Part shown: positions 37,520 through 50,752 of the stretch, piece after piece | Position numbering within the stretch: the stretch's first letter is position 1 | Layout: each line of letters opens with the position of its first letter | Assembly (NCBI GenBank): GCA_028023455.1 | Contig: JAQFVV010012497.1 | Location: 3,472,001 to 3,536,000, forward strand | Direction: 5' to 3' | DNA length: 64,000 nucleotides | Source of the DNA: Epiperipatus broadwayi | Taxonomy: Eukaryota; Onychophora; Udeonychophora; Euonychophora; Peripatidae | Translations under genes and position numbers: made by a program | Notes under the pieces: generated by a model | The model's input: only the letters and a program-made list of their open reading frames with translations | Databases searched by the model: none | Told to the model about the DNA's origin: nothing

Positions 37520-40500
37520 AAATTGTTACATTGTGATTTGTAGATCACATTCAAACTTTTTTTGTTATAGTGTAAACATGATCCATGCAGCCTATGATAA
37601 AGATTTGTGTAGCCCACTTAGAAGTTTTGATTTTTTTGACAAAAATAATAAAATAATTTAACTTGAATATTTATTAGATATTTTAATTCTCTCACTAATC
37701 AATAACCTTTATGTCAATATTATTATCTGGTGTTTGTATACCCATGTACTTTTCAAATATAAGATGTGTCAAAGAAGTGGCTTTGTATTGCTTTGATTCA
37801 ACATGCATGCTCCAAGATTTACAATAAGTATGTGTGTGAGTAGTGTGCAATTAGGTCTGTTCAGTTATGAGATTGTGTCATTGTTGTTCAAATACATATT
37901 AACATTTATTTTTGTTTTCTTTAATAATCTGCTTCTAGCAAATTTTCTTCATTGACAACTACAAGCATTAAAAGTGATATAAGTAGTGCCAAACTATAAC
38001 AAAGCTCTTGCTAAAATGATATATTATAAAGAATTATTGTATCTTATCGACTGTTCCAATAAAAACTTTTACAAACAGTATAATTTTTCTTTTTAATGAT
38101 ATTTTTGATATGTTTCTTAAACCTAACTAATGGTAGGATTCTCCAATATTTTAATATATCCACTTAGTATTTCAATCCTTTTTTTTAATCAGCCCTTGGA
38201 TTATTTAAGGTTAGATAGACCTAGTCTAGACAATATACAAATTATAAAAGATATTAGAATTGCTATATGAACTTTGTTCTTCATGTAATTCGCACACATA
38301 TTTTCTTGTTTTCTAGTCTAAAGATTGTTTTATTGAAGGGGTTTAGCCTAAAATGATATATAACTCAAATACAATGATTGCCACAATCTCATCACATCTA
38401 CAATATTTGATTACAAGTCATAATATAGATAATCGTAAATCATGGATAGTAGTAAACCTCTTAAAATTAATTCCCATGTATTTAGAATTATTTTTTAACT
38501 TTTACTATTAAAAAAAATAATAAAATTTTAATAAATTTATACTTAAATTTTAGGAAAAGAAAATATGATTTCCTCAGCCAATGATTTCTTGATTTTTTTT
38601 ATATCATATGCTTATCCCTATTTATAGTTAAAATTTTACAATATCTGATTGGTTAATTGCTTTCAGACATCTAGTTAAAATGAATATTATTACTGACTAC
38701 AATTTTAAAAATGAATTAAAACTAATTGTCAATTTTAGTAATGCAAAATTTAAAATATATTTTAATAAGAAAATAATCTTTATTTAAAATCAAATTTTAA
38801 TTCCTAAGTTTTATAATTTACACTATTATTCTAGTTATTGATTTTATAAACTTTTATAACATTTATATTATTAAAAATAATATTTATTATTTATATAATT
38901 AACAAGTTGATTCCTTTAACAGGAAATAAATTTATTTATTATTAAATCAATGTGTGCATATACCTATTAACACACACCTCACTCCCATTTATTTTATTAT
39001 TAATTAAATTTAAAATAACAAATAAGTAATAATTTTCAATTTTATTATTAATAACTAGAAGAAATATTAATTTTAATCATCATAATTACTGATTAAAGAT
39101 ACTTTTGACATTTTAACTGTTATTTACTTTTTTATTTTAAAAATAAGTAGTACAATTTATAACTCAAAATTATAACTTATATAGATTATAATTATCTAAA
39201 GAAATTTAACTCAAATTTAACACTTATGAAACAATTTAATTTCTTCTATAAATTAAATAATAGATTTTTTTAATCATCATTACATCAAATTTAATTTTTT
39301 GGTTTACTAAAATAATGTAACAAATAGAAAGGCTACAACATATATTAGAAACCTAAAACTTGACTCCAATAGTCATAGAGCATATTTTCAATGCTTTTAT
39401 GAAATTCTGGTATTTTTGAAGAATATTGCTTTTATAAATTGGTTCCTTGAAAATACTTAGATGGTTTGCATTATATAATGATCCTAGATATATTTTAAAC
39501 ATCTTTTGCAGTAAAACATAAAAAATTACTGTTTTAAATATTTCAAACCAAGCCACATAGAATTTAAATGGTCCATTGGTAATTAATTTTTTTAGTGGCC
39601 AGTTTGATAAGTCAGGTTATGTCCTCACTTGTGAAAAATCTGCAATGTTTGCAAATGGTAGATTTTTTAAAAACTAATAGAGATTATAATCCAGATGATC
39701 ATGTCATGATTACTTTAATTATAATTAAGAGGAATGTTCTGATGATGAAAAAATAAGACAGTATTTAAATCCAATATATCTTAAGCAAAGAATGGTGAAA
39801 ATGTAACAGATGATGAAAGTTAAATTTTGAACTTTGATTTTAATGGAGTTTGCTATGTATATACTGTGAACCAAGAAGTTATTTAAAATGCAAAAAGTTT
39901 TAAAAAAATAAAAATGTAATTGTTTACGAAATTCATACTTTTAGTGAATTGCAATGCAATCCAAGAGAAAGAGCTGTCTGGCTAGATTTGATTAATATAA
40001 TTTGTTGATGCTATATTAAACAATAAATGGAGGGTTTGAAAGTCAGAGTTTAAGTCTCTTATAATTACATTTAAGTCTAGTATGGACAATATGCATATAT
40101 TTGAATACTAAACTATAAATGGTAAACCCTATCACAAAGATCTTACTGCTTCCAAATGCAATTAAGAATTCAGCTACCAACTCTACAGTTTTCCTATTCA
40201 TTCCAATAATCACTTGTTATATGTTATTTGGAAAAATATGCTAATTAAGCCGATGACTTGATTTTGGGGTAGTTGAATAACTATCAAAGCCCTTAGCTTT
40301 TCTACCTGTCTTCTAAAAATGTTATGTATGCCTCTCCATATCAGCATTTTTTATATGGTATTTGGCATTTAATTGCCTCCTGATAATCTTCACTTCAGTG
40401 ATTTTTACATGGCTATTTAAATTCATCAAAGTCCTAAGTCTTCTTAAATAAGGAATCCCATGTGGCTTGATGCTTCTTATAGATGTTCACATGCTATGAA

Positions 40501-40955
40501 TATTTGTGCTTCCTCAGCTAAGTAATTCAAGCAAAATATCTTTCTAAATTGCTAAGTTACTCAATTGAAGCATCACCTATATGCATGAAAATATTCTTAT
40601 GTTTAGGAATTATTTAATGTACTGGATGTGTTATGGAGAATGTGTGTGTCCAAGTTATCCCATTCTTGCTCTACTTACATGCAAAACTCTATCAATAATT
40701 TTTTCCTCTGAAATTTTTTTTAAATATATCCCTGTTTTCTATTTCTTTTTGTTTTGCCTGTCTTTTTTATTTCCTGTTCTGCTTTATTTTGGTCTTCATT
40801 TTTTATTTGGATTTTTTCCATCTATTGAGCCAAGGTATTTATTTCTTTACAAACTTTTGCCAGTGTTTCATTATTTTTACTTCACAAATATTATAATTTT
40901 TATTATCTTGCTCTTCCTTTTTTTGTTAGGCTTCATGACATACTTCTACTTTATT
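37520..40955. other. Very AT-rich stretch, nothing firm
   Basis: 38.5-39.4 kb is nearly pure A/T. At 40.25-40.55 kb two diverged copies of a block of about 150 bp (TATCAAAGCCCTTAGCTTTT, CATCAAAGTCCTAAGTCTTC) hint at a tandem duplication. The 126-codon ORF at 40581-40961 is rich in Phe, Leu and Tyr because it is antisense to Lys-rich sequence downstream of the Gag-like remnant. Confidence 0.4.
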
Positions 40956-40959
40956 TTCT

Positions 40960-41345
40960 AAATATGATCATTTCTCTCCAGATATTTCACAGTTTTGTCC
41001 ATTAACTGGTCCTGTCCCTCTTCAATTTCTATTTATAAGTTTTCTATTTGGTTTTTGGAATCTGCAACTAAATTTTCTATTTGACTCTTGATATTTTTAG
41101 TTTCAATAGCTAAATTTTCTATTTAACTTTTGGTATTTAGAGCCAAACTTTCTATTTTCTTAGTCATGTTTTTCATAGGGCTTTTTAGTTTTTCAAACAT
41201 TTTTATCATCATTTTTGCATTGTTAGCCATTCCTTTTTTTTTTTTTTTGGATTTCTTTTTTTTTTTTGTCAGTTTGTTCTTAATAGAAAGTTTTTTTTAC
41301 TTCTTCTGACACTTGCATTTTAGCTTTTGATCTTGTAATTATATA
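40960..41345 (-). pseudogene. N-terminal Gag-like coiled coil of an LTR retrotransposon (decayed)
   Basis: On the minus strand, starting near 41340, a frame reads ITRSKAKMQVSEEVKK, the type of basic start seen in several Gypsy-type Gag proteins. After a poly-Lys slip it continues with MTKKIESLALNTKS, IENLAIETKNIKSQIENLVA and EEGQDQLMDKTVKYLERND. This is a coiled coil with an internal repeat of about 14 residues (IENL-x3-T/S-K). Two in-frame stops interrupt it. The following 300 bp on that strand keep Lys/Glu-rich codons but no clear capsid core. Together with 0.2-1.1 and 8.3-9.1 kb it shows repeated insertion of related elements on the minus strand. Confidence 0.5.
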
Positions 41346-42950
41346 CTTCTAGATATTATTTTTATTTAAATATTTTATTTAATTGATGTATCCATCCCTT
41401 CCTTCCACTCTGCAGCTTTTTATATATTTATAAGGAACCTAGACCTATCACCCATTTTTTACTCTTTTAAGATATCTGGCTTAATCCTTCTACTTTCACT
41501 ATTATATATTTATTCACTTATTTTTAAACAAAAATACCCCTTCTCTGCTCTTGCATTTATATGTTTTATTAAGATCAAAGTATTTCATACATTAATTACA
41601 TTCCCTAGCATTATTAAATTCATCATGTTAGCTCCATCAAGTATAACTAGATAATGGAATTAATTTATTGATCCTTACATTGAAGGCACCACATATATGG
41701 TATTCATGGAGTTATTAAATTCAAGTGACATGCTGGTTGTCAAATGTAATGGGATGCAAATAACCTCCTTATGAATATTGGTTAGAATGTACGAAAACTT
41801 ACATAATGGGTTTGATATGTGTTAGAAACAACCATGCTGAGTACATTTAGACTAAACATCCTAACCAAATATGATGATCCTATTGGGTCTCTGTTAAATT
41901 ATTGATTCTCCACACTAATATCAATCATATTATTGATCATCATTCCAATAAAATAAATTCAATCAAATACATGAGCCATCCCTGATAACTATAATAATTT
42001 ATTTATAATAGATCTAATATCTAGCCGACTAAGGTATCATCTCTATAATGAGGAACATCTATAGAACAGGTTTAAATCTCTCCTTTACTTTTTTGATGTT
42101 AAATCTCCATTCATACATAAAAGTACTTCATAGGGTAATCATTTTTGTAGATAGAATAAATGTGAATCATCATTTATCTATAATCAATAAAAAGTTAAAA
42201 AAACAACTCTTTATCCCAGTTATAGAAACATTGATGGGAGAATGTCATGGAATAAGAACTAGAAGCTACTTGTAATGAATTAATAAATCAAATTTATTTT
42301 ACTATTATAATTGGATTAGTCTAATTTATTTTACTAATATTTACACAATATAGTTCAATCCATAACATAATAAAAAAAACATTAAAATAAAAATATGTAA
42401 AAAAATATTGATTGGCAAGCATTTGTATTAATAGAAAAAATATTAACATTTACAAAATATTCTAAATTTGTTCAGGCTTCATTTAGAAATAAATACTTCT
42501 GATTATACAAGCTTTCTGGCTACACTATAAAATAGATATATAAAATAAAGGAGAAAAAAGAAAGCATGAATGAAATTAATTTCAGTTTTATAAAAGTTAA
42601 ATGGGGTCAGTGCAGTTATTAGCACAATAATTGACAATCCTAATGCCTTTAAAAGAGACCCGAGGGGGAAGTCAACAACATATGAATAATATTTTTTAAA
42701 AAGAAATTGGGGAATACATCAGTCCTATCCAAAAATATAAGTTATTAAAATAGTCAAAGTTATGAATAAAAATATCCAAGACAGAATTATTTTTATTTTG
42801 ATAATGTCTCAAGTCTACTTCTTTCTTTCATTTCTCTCATATTGCTAAAATACTTTTTTAAAATAAAAAATTAATAATAAGAGAAAGAATTTATTTATTG
42901 CACTTTATTGAGCAGAAAAAATATATAGATAATCTATTTAATTAGAGAAG
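41346..42950. other. AT-rich stretch, nothing recognised
   Basis: Short ORFs only (the longest runs 42048-42275, unassigned); no structured repeat was seen. Confidence 0.4.
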
Positions 42951-42956
42951 ATTTTT

Positions 42957-43290
42957 GAACACAGACTTTCAAGCTCTTTTTAGTCATTTATTCCATCTTA
43001 TCTAACTGACACACGACCACGTACGTGTGAAAAATATAAATGATCTCCAATGTATGCGTATTTCATGATGAACCAGTCAGTACTCATCAGTTGGTCTAGA
43101 TCATCACACACACATATATATAATCATTGCTCAGTTTATATTAAAATAGCAAATCTTCAAACTTTAATAGAGAGGCTTCAATTCTTTCCACGTCTTCAGC
43201 CATCCATATTATTAAAAAATCTGATGATGGAATGTTCAAAGCCCTTGCTAATGATGTTGATTTTAAGTCAATTTTAAAGCAATCTGACCC
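42957..43290 (+). repeat. Half copy of foldback family C
   Basis: From GAACACAGACTTTCAAGCTC through AAATGATCTCCAAT, AGTTGGTCTAGATCATCA and AGCAAATCTTCAAACTTTAA, it follows one arm of the 23-kb palindrome in the same order, and stops near the palindrome centre. The second arm is absent. It retains the segment missing from the left arm at 23.1 kb. Confidence 0.75.
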
Positions 43291-43427
43291 CTCATATGTA
43301 GGACTTTAATTAAATATCTTTATATTCAGTGATTATCTAGTATTAAATTAAAATTTATATATTATCAAATAGTTCTGTATATAAAGACAAAAGAGAAAGT
43401 TACATTTGAAAAGTTACTAATAAAAAT

Positions 43428-43544
43428 GAATGTAATTCTCAAGCATTGGTAGTCGAGAGGTCAGCACAGCTGCCTTACAAGCAGTTGTCCCGAGTTCGCT
43501 TCCTAGCCGATGCTATGACATATGAAAAAAAAAAGAATGTAATT
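43428..43544 (+). mobile_element. Retroposed tRNA-like unit with target-site duplication
   Basis: GAATGTAATT is present at 43428-43437 and again at 43535-43544, bracketing the tRNA-like sequence and an A-rich tail (A10 at 43525-43534). This is the signature of insertion by LINE machinery. Confidence 0.75.
43443..43514 (+). tRNA. tRNA-Val(TAC)-like pseudogene
   Basis: The sequence folds as a cloverleaf of normal length. The acceptor stem, 43443-43449 with 43507-43513, has 7 pairs including one G-T. The A box TAGTCGAGAGG is at 43450-43460. The anticodon stem 43469-43473/43481-43485 has 5 pairs, with loop CTTACAA and anticodon TAC at 43476-43478 (valine). The T loop is TTCGCTT at 43495-43501. 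The D and T stems have lost pairs, and position 58 of the T loop is C instead of A, so it is probably not a working tRNA. The flanking duplication and A-rich tail show it was retroposed. Confidence 0.65.
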
Positions 43545-43549
43545 TTTTT

Positions 43550-45090
43550 AAAAAGAAAAAAAAAAGTATTTCTTGTAGTTTATTTAGCATTTTTTTGTCA
43601 AGATGATGAAATGTTATTTTGGTAATATGTTAAAAAAAAATGTAATTAGTTAAAACTAATTAGTTGATGATAAGCAAGATATCTGGATTGTAACATTCAA
43701 CCTTGAATAGTGTTAGAGTATATAAAGCAGGGATAGATACCAATGGTTGTTGTTTCCAGTTTCAAAAAGGACCATAATATTGACTCAGCTGAGGTTCCGC
43801 AACAAGCTAAAGATTTTTTTTTAAAAAAATCATTCCATAAAGTTAAGCTGGTTAGAACAGTATTTTCAGTTATTTAAGAAACTGCTAACTTATGGACTAT
43901 TAACCACAGAAAATATGGAAAACCATGCAATGGATCGTAAATCTTACTATGTTGGGGCAAAAAAAAAACGAATAAGTACACTAGTCTATTAAATCTGGAA
44001 TTATATAGCCTCCTGCTGATGCCAGTTTTAAAAGCATGTCATTTCTGCCTGTATTTATTGTTGATGAACTAGAACCAATACTAATTGTCATATTTTGCTC
44101 ACATTTTTGTTATTTGCCAGTCTCATGATGAAAGCACAATCCATTCATACATCATTCTCCCTTATTAATGAGGAGAAAACCACAAGAAAGTACACCAGAT
44201 GAAGCATTGAACTTTACTATAAGTGACTATTCTTCAAATCAGTTATTAAAAAGGGTTTAAATATTTATAATAGACTAAAATCAGAATTCTGAAAGTCTGG
44301 ATAAAATCTATTTTATTTATAATGAAAGTGATTCAAACAGAAATTAAACTTGACTGCAATTTTTCTCTGCTTAATATTTAAAAGTTAATCTTAAATAGAT
44401 TTTCAATTTTTTCTACTTGATGTTCAAAACTAGTATCAAACAAATTTTAGATTTTACTCTTTATGTTTAACCTTTATGATAACATATATTCATATGTGAT
44501 TACTGATTTGTTGTTTATTTTATTTTAAGCCAATTTTTTTTTTTTTTTAAATTTATGAGTTGGCGTTAATTTAAATATAATAATTATGTTATAGTGGGAT
44601 CTAAATTTCATGTAAGCATATTAGAGTTCATGGGTTAAATTTAAACCAGTCAAGTAACTTTTCTCTGATATGAATACATTCCCGTCTGTATATATATAAA
44701 TAATAAATATAACGGTAATATTTATTATTTTTATTGTTATTACAATAGTTTCTAATTAACAGACATTTTATTTGTAATATATACATATGCCTGTGATTTA
44801 TACAAAAATATATCATAATTGTAAATATTGTTTATATATGTAAGAAATTTTTTTATTCATATTATTTATAAGACTAGTTGTCTATTTACTCTCTCTCTCT
44901 CATTCCAAACCAAATCTGGTTAAGTATAGCTTGGTACAAACATACTCTGCAACCCATTTCCATGTTTTCTGGGTGAATGGAGTGCCTAATATCTAAGAAG
45001 CTAAAGAGGGATTTAAACATGACATACAGATGTTTTTTATTTATTTTAGAGATGACACTCTAATCTGCAATACAGCAGATATATTATAAA
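43550..45090. other. AT-rich stretch, nothing recognised
   Basis: Short homopolymer runs and a (CT)n run near 44889; no gene or structured repeat was recognised. Confidence 0.4.
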
Positions 45091-45094
45091 TAAA

Positions 45095-45448
45095 TAATTA
45101 AATAGAAAGGATTTTCACCTTTTCACATAGGCAGTATACTAATTTTTAATGATACTGCGTTGAGTATAGGAAGACTCTCAAACCCAAACATAGATAGAGA
45201 GTTTATAAAAATAAGAGAGGCCAACTTACCTTTACCTAAATTCTGATTTATATAGGCCAATCTGAAGCAACTTGGTTTGAGAGAGTGAAAATGTTAATCT
45301 GTTCACTTTTACATTCTAATCTTTATAAAGTCTCTAGCTTATGTTTGGGTTTGAGAGTCTTCCTGTACTTAACACAGGATCATTGAGCTTATTTAAAAAT
45401 TAGTACAGCACTTATGTGAAAAGGTGAAAATCCTTTCTATTTAATTAT
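45095..45448. repeat. 0.35-kb foldback element
   Basis: Left arm 45095-45214 and right arm about 45320-45448 are complementary; the ends read AATTAAATAGAAAGGATTTT inward, and CTTTTCACATA and GACTCTCAAACCCAAACATA are also shared. The centre (about 105 bp) contains CTGAAGCAACTTGGTTTGAG. No coding content. Confidence 0.85.
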
Positions 45449-45449
45449 A

Positions 45450-47775
45450 TAAGTACTAGGTGCTTGATAAATAAATTTCAGAGTTATAAATAAATAAGTA
45501 ACATCTATAGTGGCAAGGAGTAGACCCTCTTGGTACTTAGATATGTTTGATGGAAATGATGGAAACTAGTCTGTTTATATTAGTTAGGATCAGTCCCAAG
45601 ATAGTCAATATGGTTATTCCTAACATTCATTACACCCATAATTTAAATTCTTTAATAATCTAAGGTAGAACAATATAAACATAGGCCTGTCCCAATAATA
45701 TCATTTCATTTTAGTGTAATTTTACATTTATTTTAGGTATAATATTTTATTTTAGGCCTATTAATAAAAATGGATTAACAAAGTGTTATTTATTTGTAAT
45801 CACATTTTGTGTTTTGGGGGATTCTTTCTTCCATTTTATGTGTTTGGAGACTTTGATTTCATGTGATTTTAAACTTATTCAAATTGTTCAGTTGGCTGTT
45901 TTCCTGGTTATCTTAATTTCATGAAGATATTAGAAAACATATAGTTGTGATGGACTCATGGTTTCATGTAGCTTCAAACTACAATCATTTACTTAGGTCA
46001 GCTTCCTAGATCACTTTCAGATCATATGTTTTGTAAAATGTAAGACTGGATTAGTTTTAAATATTGTTTCAGTATTGAAGCAATAAATCTTAGCTTAAGT
46101 TTGTGCTTCATGTTTCTACCTACTAACCTGTGTTCAAACCCCTATATCCCACCCTGCTCCTTTTGTAATATATATATTTTGTATGTATATATTTGGAATG
46201 CACACCTAAATTTTAAGTATAATTTTCAATAGTTATTATTATTGATTCTTTTTATTAATTATTAGTTCTTATTAAAATTATAGTTGCAGCTCAAATATAT
46301 ACATAGGAGCAAAACTTACTAACAAAATATTGATTTTTTGTAAATATTTTATTATATGTCATTTTTAGCTTTTTCTTTTCAAATTGCTTGTTTTTCTATA
46401 AATTATACATTTTTTTTTTATATAAAATCCAATATGGAAGATGCAAGTGTTGTTTAATTGTCTAAAAATAATTAGGGGTTGGAAGCACTATTGTTTTAAT
46501 CTGGGAAAGGTATTTTTTAATTAAAGTTTTACTTAAGATAAGTGGGATTAATTAGATTAAAGATTTACTTGTGTTAAAAACATGTTGTTAAATCTATTTC
46601 TAATCTAGAAATAGATTTGAATTTATTTTTGGCGTTATCTAACAATTGCATCTTGAAAACAACTGATAAGAGAAAAAGTATAAAATGACTAAATTTTGAA
46701 TCACATTAGTTATTAATTAATTAGTTACTATGGATTGAGAGATTGTTAACATTGCTGTAAAACTAAAAAAAATATGTAGCAGTAAATCCACCAACTTGCT
46801 CGACCCCTTTTGGGTCATCATCTGCCGCTACCATAATATACTGCTGCCCTGAAAAGAAGAAGCGTCAAAAAAAGAACTTTAGAATATGATAGAAGTTTTC
46901 TGCCATAGGAGAACTTTCATTTTCAACTACCGTGCACGGACTATATTTTAATCGGACTCTTAAAATTGAAAGGTAAATTTCAAGCTGCCACCTAATAGTC
47001 AATTTAGTCTAAATAATCTTTCAAGATCTTTTCTCATGTATTTTTAACTTTGCCTTTTCTTATATATATATCTGTAAATGTAATTTGCTCTTAAATAATT
47101 TATTTGAATTTAATTCTCTCTTATATGCTCTTTAATTTTGGTACGGTCATTTATTTATATTATTGATTATTTGATTTATATATCTGCTTGCCTATTAATA
47201 TGTCAATCTAAAACAATCTGACGAATTGAATTTTCTAAAAAAATCTTTTCTGTCTTTAAGTAAACTTTCATGAATCAAGTTTATTAATGTCCCCTTAAAA
47301 TATATATGAGTTATTGTTAATCAACATTTTTATTTATGATCTAATATATAAAATTATATATTTGTTTAACTATGAATTTTCTACCGGTGAATTCAGAAGT
47401 TAAAACTGATTAACGCTTTGAAATCTTATAAAGTATTATTTATTTAATTCTAAAATAAGGTGACTTAATTGTTTTCTATATAACTGCTAATCTTATTTCA
47501 TTTTCATACTCTTAACATTTCAAATCTTGTATTTATTTATTTCAGTTATTATAAAAATCACGAAAGTGGGATTTATTTATTTTAAATATCAGAAAGGGAT
47601 GGGGTGAATCTTTTATGTTTCTTTTGCTAAGTCAAATTTTAACGTATATTTTATTAAATCTAAATATTCCCTCTATATATATTATAATTGCATTGCATAT
47701 TATAAGTATTCACACAAAGGCCATTTATTTTGAAGCTGTAAAATTTATTCAATGTTTTTTTTAGTGACATTCATT
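45450..47775. other. AT-rich stretch, nothing firm
   Basis: A slightly GC-richer block at 46785-46985 (TTGCTCGACCCCTTTTGGGT, CATCATCTGCCGCTACCATA) looks like part of an unidentified dispersed repeat. There is no coding frame. Confidence 0.4.
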
Positions 47776-48310
47776 CATTACAGCGTTTCTGACATTTAGC
47801 CGATCTTCGTGTTTTATATATATGTGCTTCTTAATCTGGGAGTTGCGACAAATTCGAACTCATAGATTTCTTATATCTCATTCCATAGATAGTTGATCTA
47901 TCTGGAATCACATTTATTCCGTATCAAATGCCTCTGGCTGTGAATCCCGTAAGTTTGGCACATGCTATGCATATTCTTTCTTCGTATAAAAGGCACTAGC
48001 GGTGCCCCCAAGTTTGGCACACGCTATGCCATCCACTTCGTTTTTATCCAGAAGCACAACCTTTTTCCTCTTAGTTATTTCAGGCTATAATGTCAGCACC
48101 GCAAACTTCTTTGTATTATTATTTCTTTTGCTTCATGACCCTGTTTTAATGCTCTAATATTAAAATTTAGCTTTGCTTAATATATATATAAATGCCATTT
48201 CTATTGTGTTAGTTTATTTCAATCATTACAGTCCCACCATCTTGATTTATATATATCTATTTAATAGTATCTATGTGCCTTGGGGAAAATAAAGCGTTCG
48301 TTTTACTATT
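47776..48310 (+). other. GC-richer patch with TATA box and poly(A) signal, possible solo LTR
   Basis: TATAAAAG lies at 47985-47992 and AATAAA at 48288-48293, 300 bp apart on the plus strand. Around the TATA box a 20-bp direct repeat, AAGTTTGGCACATGCTATGC, occurs at 47951-47970 and with one change at 48010-48029. Promoter plus polyadenylation signal within 0.5 kb is what an LTR carries, but no partner LTR or clean TG..CA ends were found. It could also be a Penelope-like or other repeat, or a host promoter. Confidence 0.3.
47985..47992 (+). promoter_or_regulatory. TATA-box candidate
   Basis: TATAAAAG in a locally GC-richer context, followed by GGCACTAGCGGTGCCCCC. No transcript start can be read from sequence alone. 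Confidence 0.3.
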
Positions 48311-50420
48311 GTTAAAATATTTTGTCATATAATCAAATGTCATTTTCAAGTATGTTTTTCAAATGTAATCAAACGTTTTCCAATGTATTTATATCATATA
48401 TATAATGAATCTCAGAACGCTCCCCTAATATCTGTTAGTCACCACGTTTCTGAACCGTAAATCAAAGCGTTAATAGCAATTTTATGTAACTTCTTTCTAA
48501 TCTGATTGGCATTTTAATACTAGACCCACCAAAGATGTGTGTTTCTTTGTAATATATATTTAGCTAATAAAGAGCATATTAGAAACTAGCGTGAATGACA
48601 CTATATAATCATCTACCGCTTGCTCATTCACGCACATACTAATGTACTTAATTTATAAATGTATATAACTAAATTTTCATTATATTAAACTATCTTTTAT
48701 TGTTTAACTTATTTGAGTAGTTCGAATTCCTTTTCCTCCACTTCTTCCACCTATATTACAGCCATACTTATGTATATTTTAATATAATCATAATTAATAG
48801 ATGTCTCATTGTCTTCTCAGCTTTGCTAGTCGGCCGAATTAAGATTAATTCTCATGAGCCATAACTATTATGTTATTCATTAGGTGTTCGATTTGGGACT
48901 TAGAGAGGGGGTTCGAATCCAGGCTGGTTCCTGACCTAAATCTTGGGCTTGACTGGGTTTGAAGTACATTTTGTGAGTTCCAGCTCATGTTAGATGGATA
49001 AACATATTTTTACCGGCTCAGTATCAACTGGTTGGAAATTCAATTTATCTAATTATTTACACACACACATGTATCATATTATTTTAGCAGATTGATCTTT
49101 GGTAGATTATTTTGCACATAACAGAAAATATCTTTCAAAAATGACAGGTTTACTTTCAAATTTTTGTTACATTATAGGGCAGATTTAGGGCATTACATCA
49201 TGGAATTTCAGAATGAACATAAAATGGAGGTGCGGCTGCACAAGATATGGACATTTATATAAGTGACTTATATTTATCATCTTTATGGGATATTACTGTT
49301 CTTTGCCAGATACGGTATCAGCACTATGTCTATATATTCAACTTTACATCATTTCACTTTCTTCAGATTTTGCTGTATTGTCTCCATTCTTAACTTAGAA
49401 AGAAGATAGAAAAGACAAACAAGAACCTATATAATTTTTTTTTTAGCTTTTTAATATAATTTTTTTAGCTTTTTTATATTCTTTTTTTTTTTTGTCACTA
49501 ATTTTTGAAAGATATTTTTTAATCTATCATCTATCTGACACATAACTTCTTGATTTATCCTTTTTTCCCCTTACTTTATTTAATTAATTTTATTTCCTGA
49601 ATTACATTGTTAATTACATTTCAAGTATTTTTTAATCCTGTTAATAAAATTTGTACAACTAACCAATTTTAACAAAATATCAAATATTCAGGACTAATTA
49701 AATACTTTTTTATATATTTAATTAAATTAATCTGTATTTTCCTATTTCAATTCTGTTATATCTCAGAGTTTTATTTTATTTTAGTTAGTTTAATTAAAGT
49801 AAAACTTATTTACTGATTAAAAAGAGAAATCAATATATAAACTTTCTTTTTTTTCCTCCTTTCTATTTATTTTTTATATCTATATGTATATTTGTAGACT
49901 GATTTAGTGCATGCTACTAAGCATAAACACCAACAGAACTAAAAGTTAGACTCATATTCTATCTTTTTATAGTTGGTTGACATTTACATAATTCAGTGGG
50001 GGATAGTTATTTCTATCTTAATTGCATATAGTTTAATTCTAAAATAGTATTTTCATTTAACATTTAGAAGTTGTTACACTGGGGCTCTGCTTTAAATTCT
50101 TGAATATGTGATTTCAATATAATAGACACAGTTCACTCTTGTCTATTTATTCTCTTGTTTAAAGCTATATCAATGAAGTAAGCTTAATATCAACAGGGGT
50201 GAAAGATTGAGTGATATCATTCTTTTTATAATTGGTTGAACATTGACATAACTCAGTGGGAGCAACAGTTATTTTCGTCTCAATTATATATGTGTGTGTG
50301 CATGTGCAGTATGTGAATAAAGATAAATACATTTCTAAATATGTGTAGTGCTTGAGATTATTCTCTTAAATTGACTATTCCTATGACTAATTAATCTTAA
50401 ATCATGTTAACATAACATGC
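48311..50420. other. AT-rich stretch with a B-box-like site
   Basis: GGGTTCGAATCC at 48909-48920 is a perfect RNA polymerase III B-box match, but no A box lies at the right distance; it may be a decayed SINE (about 48825-49045). The rest has T-rich runs and no gene. Confidence 0.35.
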
Positions 50421-50424
50421 CCAC

Positions 50425-50640
50425 CACTTCTTATGCTTACACAATCTACTAACAAAGTAGCATTTTATTCATACAGTATTGCCACTTGGTGCAAGCCATA
50501 AGAATCAATAGATATTAGAAGATTAGTGCATCAAAATCCCCTCAATACTAGTTTTTAGCTTATGGCTTTCACCAATGAGAAGCCTTGGATCTGAGAGCAA
50601 TCACCTAGATCTTTGTATCTAATGCAAATCCTCCAGCATT
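50425..50640 (+). repeat. Foldback family B copy (one-sided)
   Basis: It contains TTCTTATGCTTACACAATCT, CATACAGTATTGCCACTTGG, ATCAATAGATATTAGAAGAT, TTATGGCTTTCACCAATGAG and CTTGGATCTGAGAGCAATCA in the family order. The second arm is missing. It ends about 110 bp before the LTR element. Confidence 0.6.
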
Positions 50641-50752
50641 TATCTTTTACTTTTTTAGTTAGCTGTGAGCCCAAATTGAAAGCACAATGTTTTCAAAACA
50701 AGCTAATTTGTTTTTATAGTCATACAAATCTAATTCAGTTCAGTATCTATAT

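Noticed and set aside
40581-40961. 126-codon hydrophobic plus-strand ORF that looks like a membrane protein
   Set aside because: Poly-Phe/Leu/Tyr composition comes from being antisense to Lys-rich sequence next to the Gag-like remnant; no membrane-protein family pattern.
48909-48920. Possible intact tRNA gene at a perfect B box
   Set aside because: No A box at tRNA spacing and no acceptor-stem pairing; kept only as a possible SINE relic.
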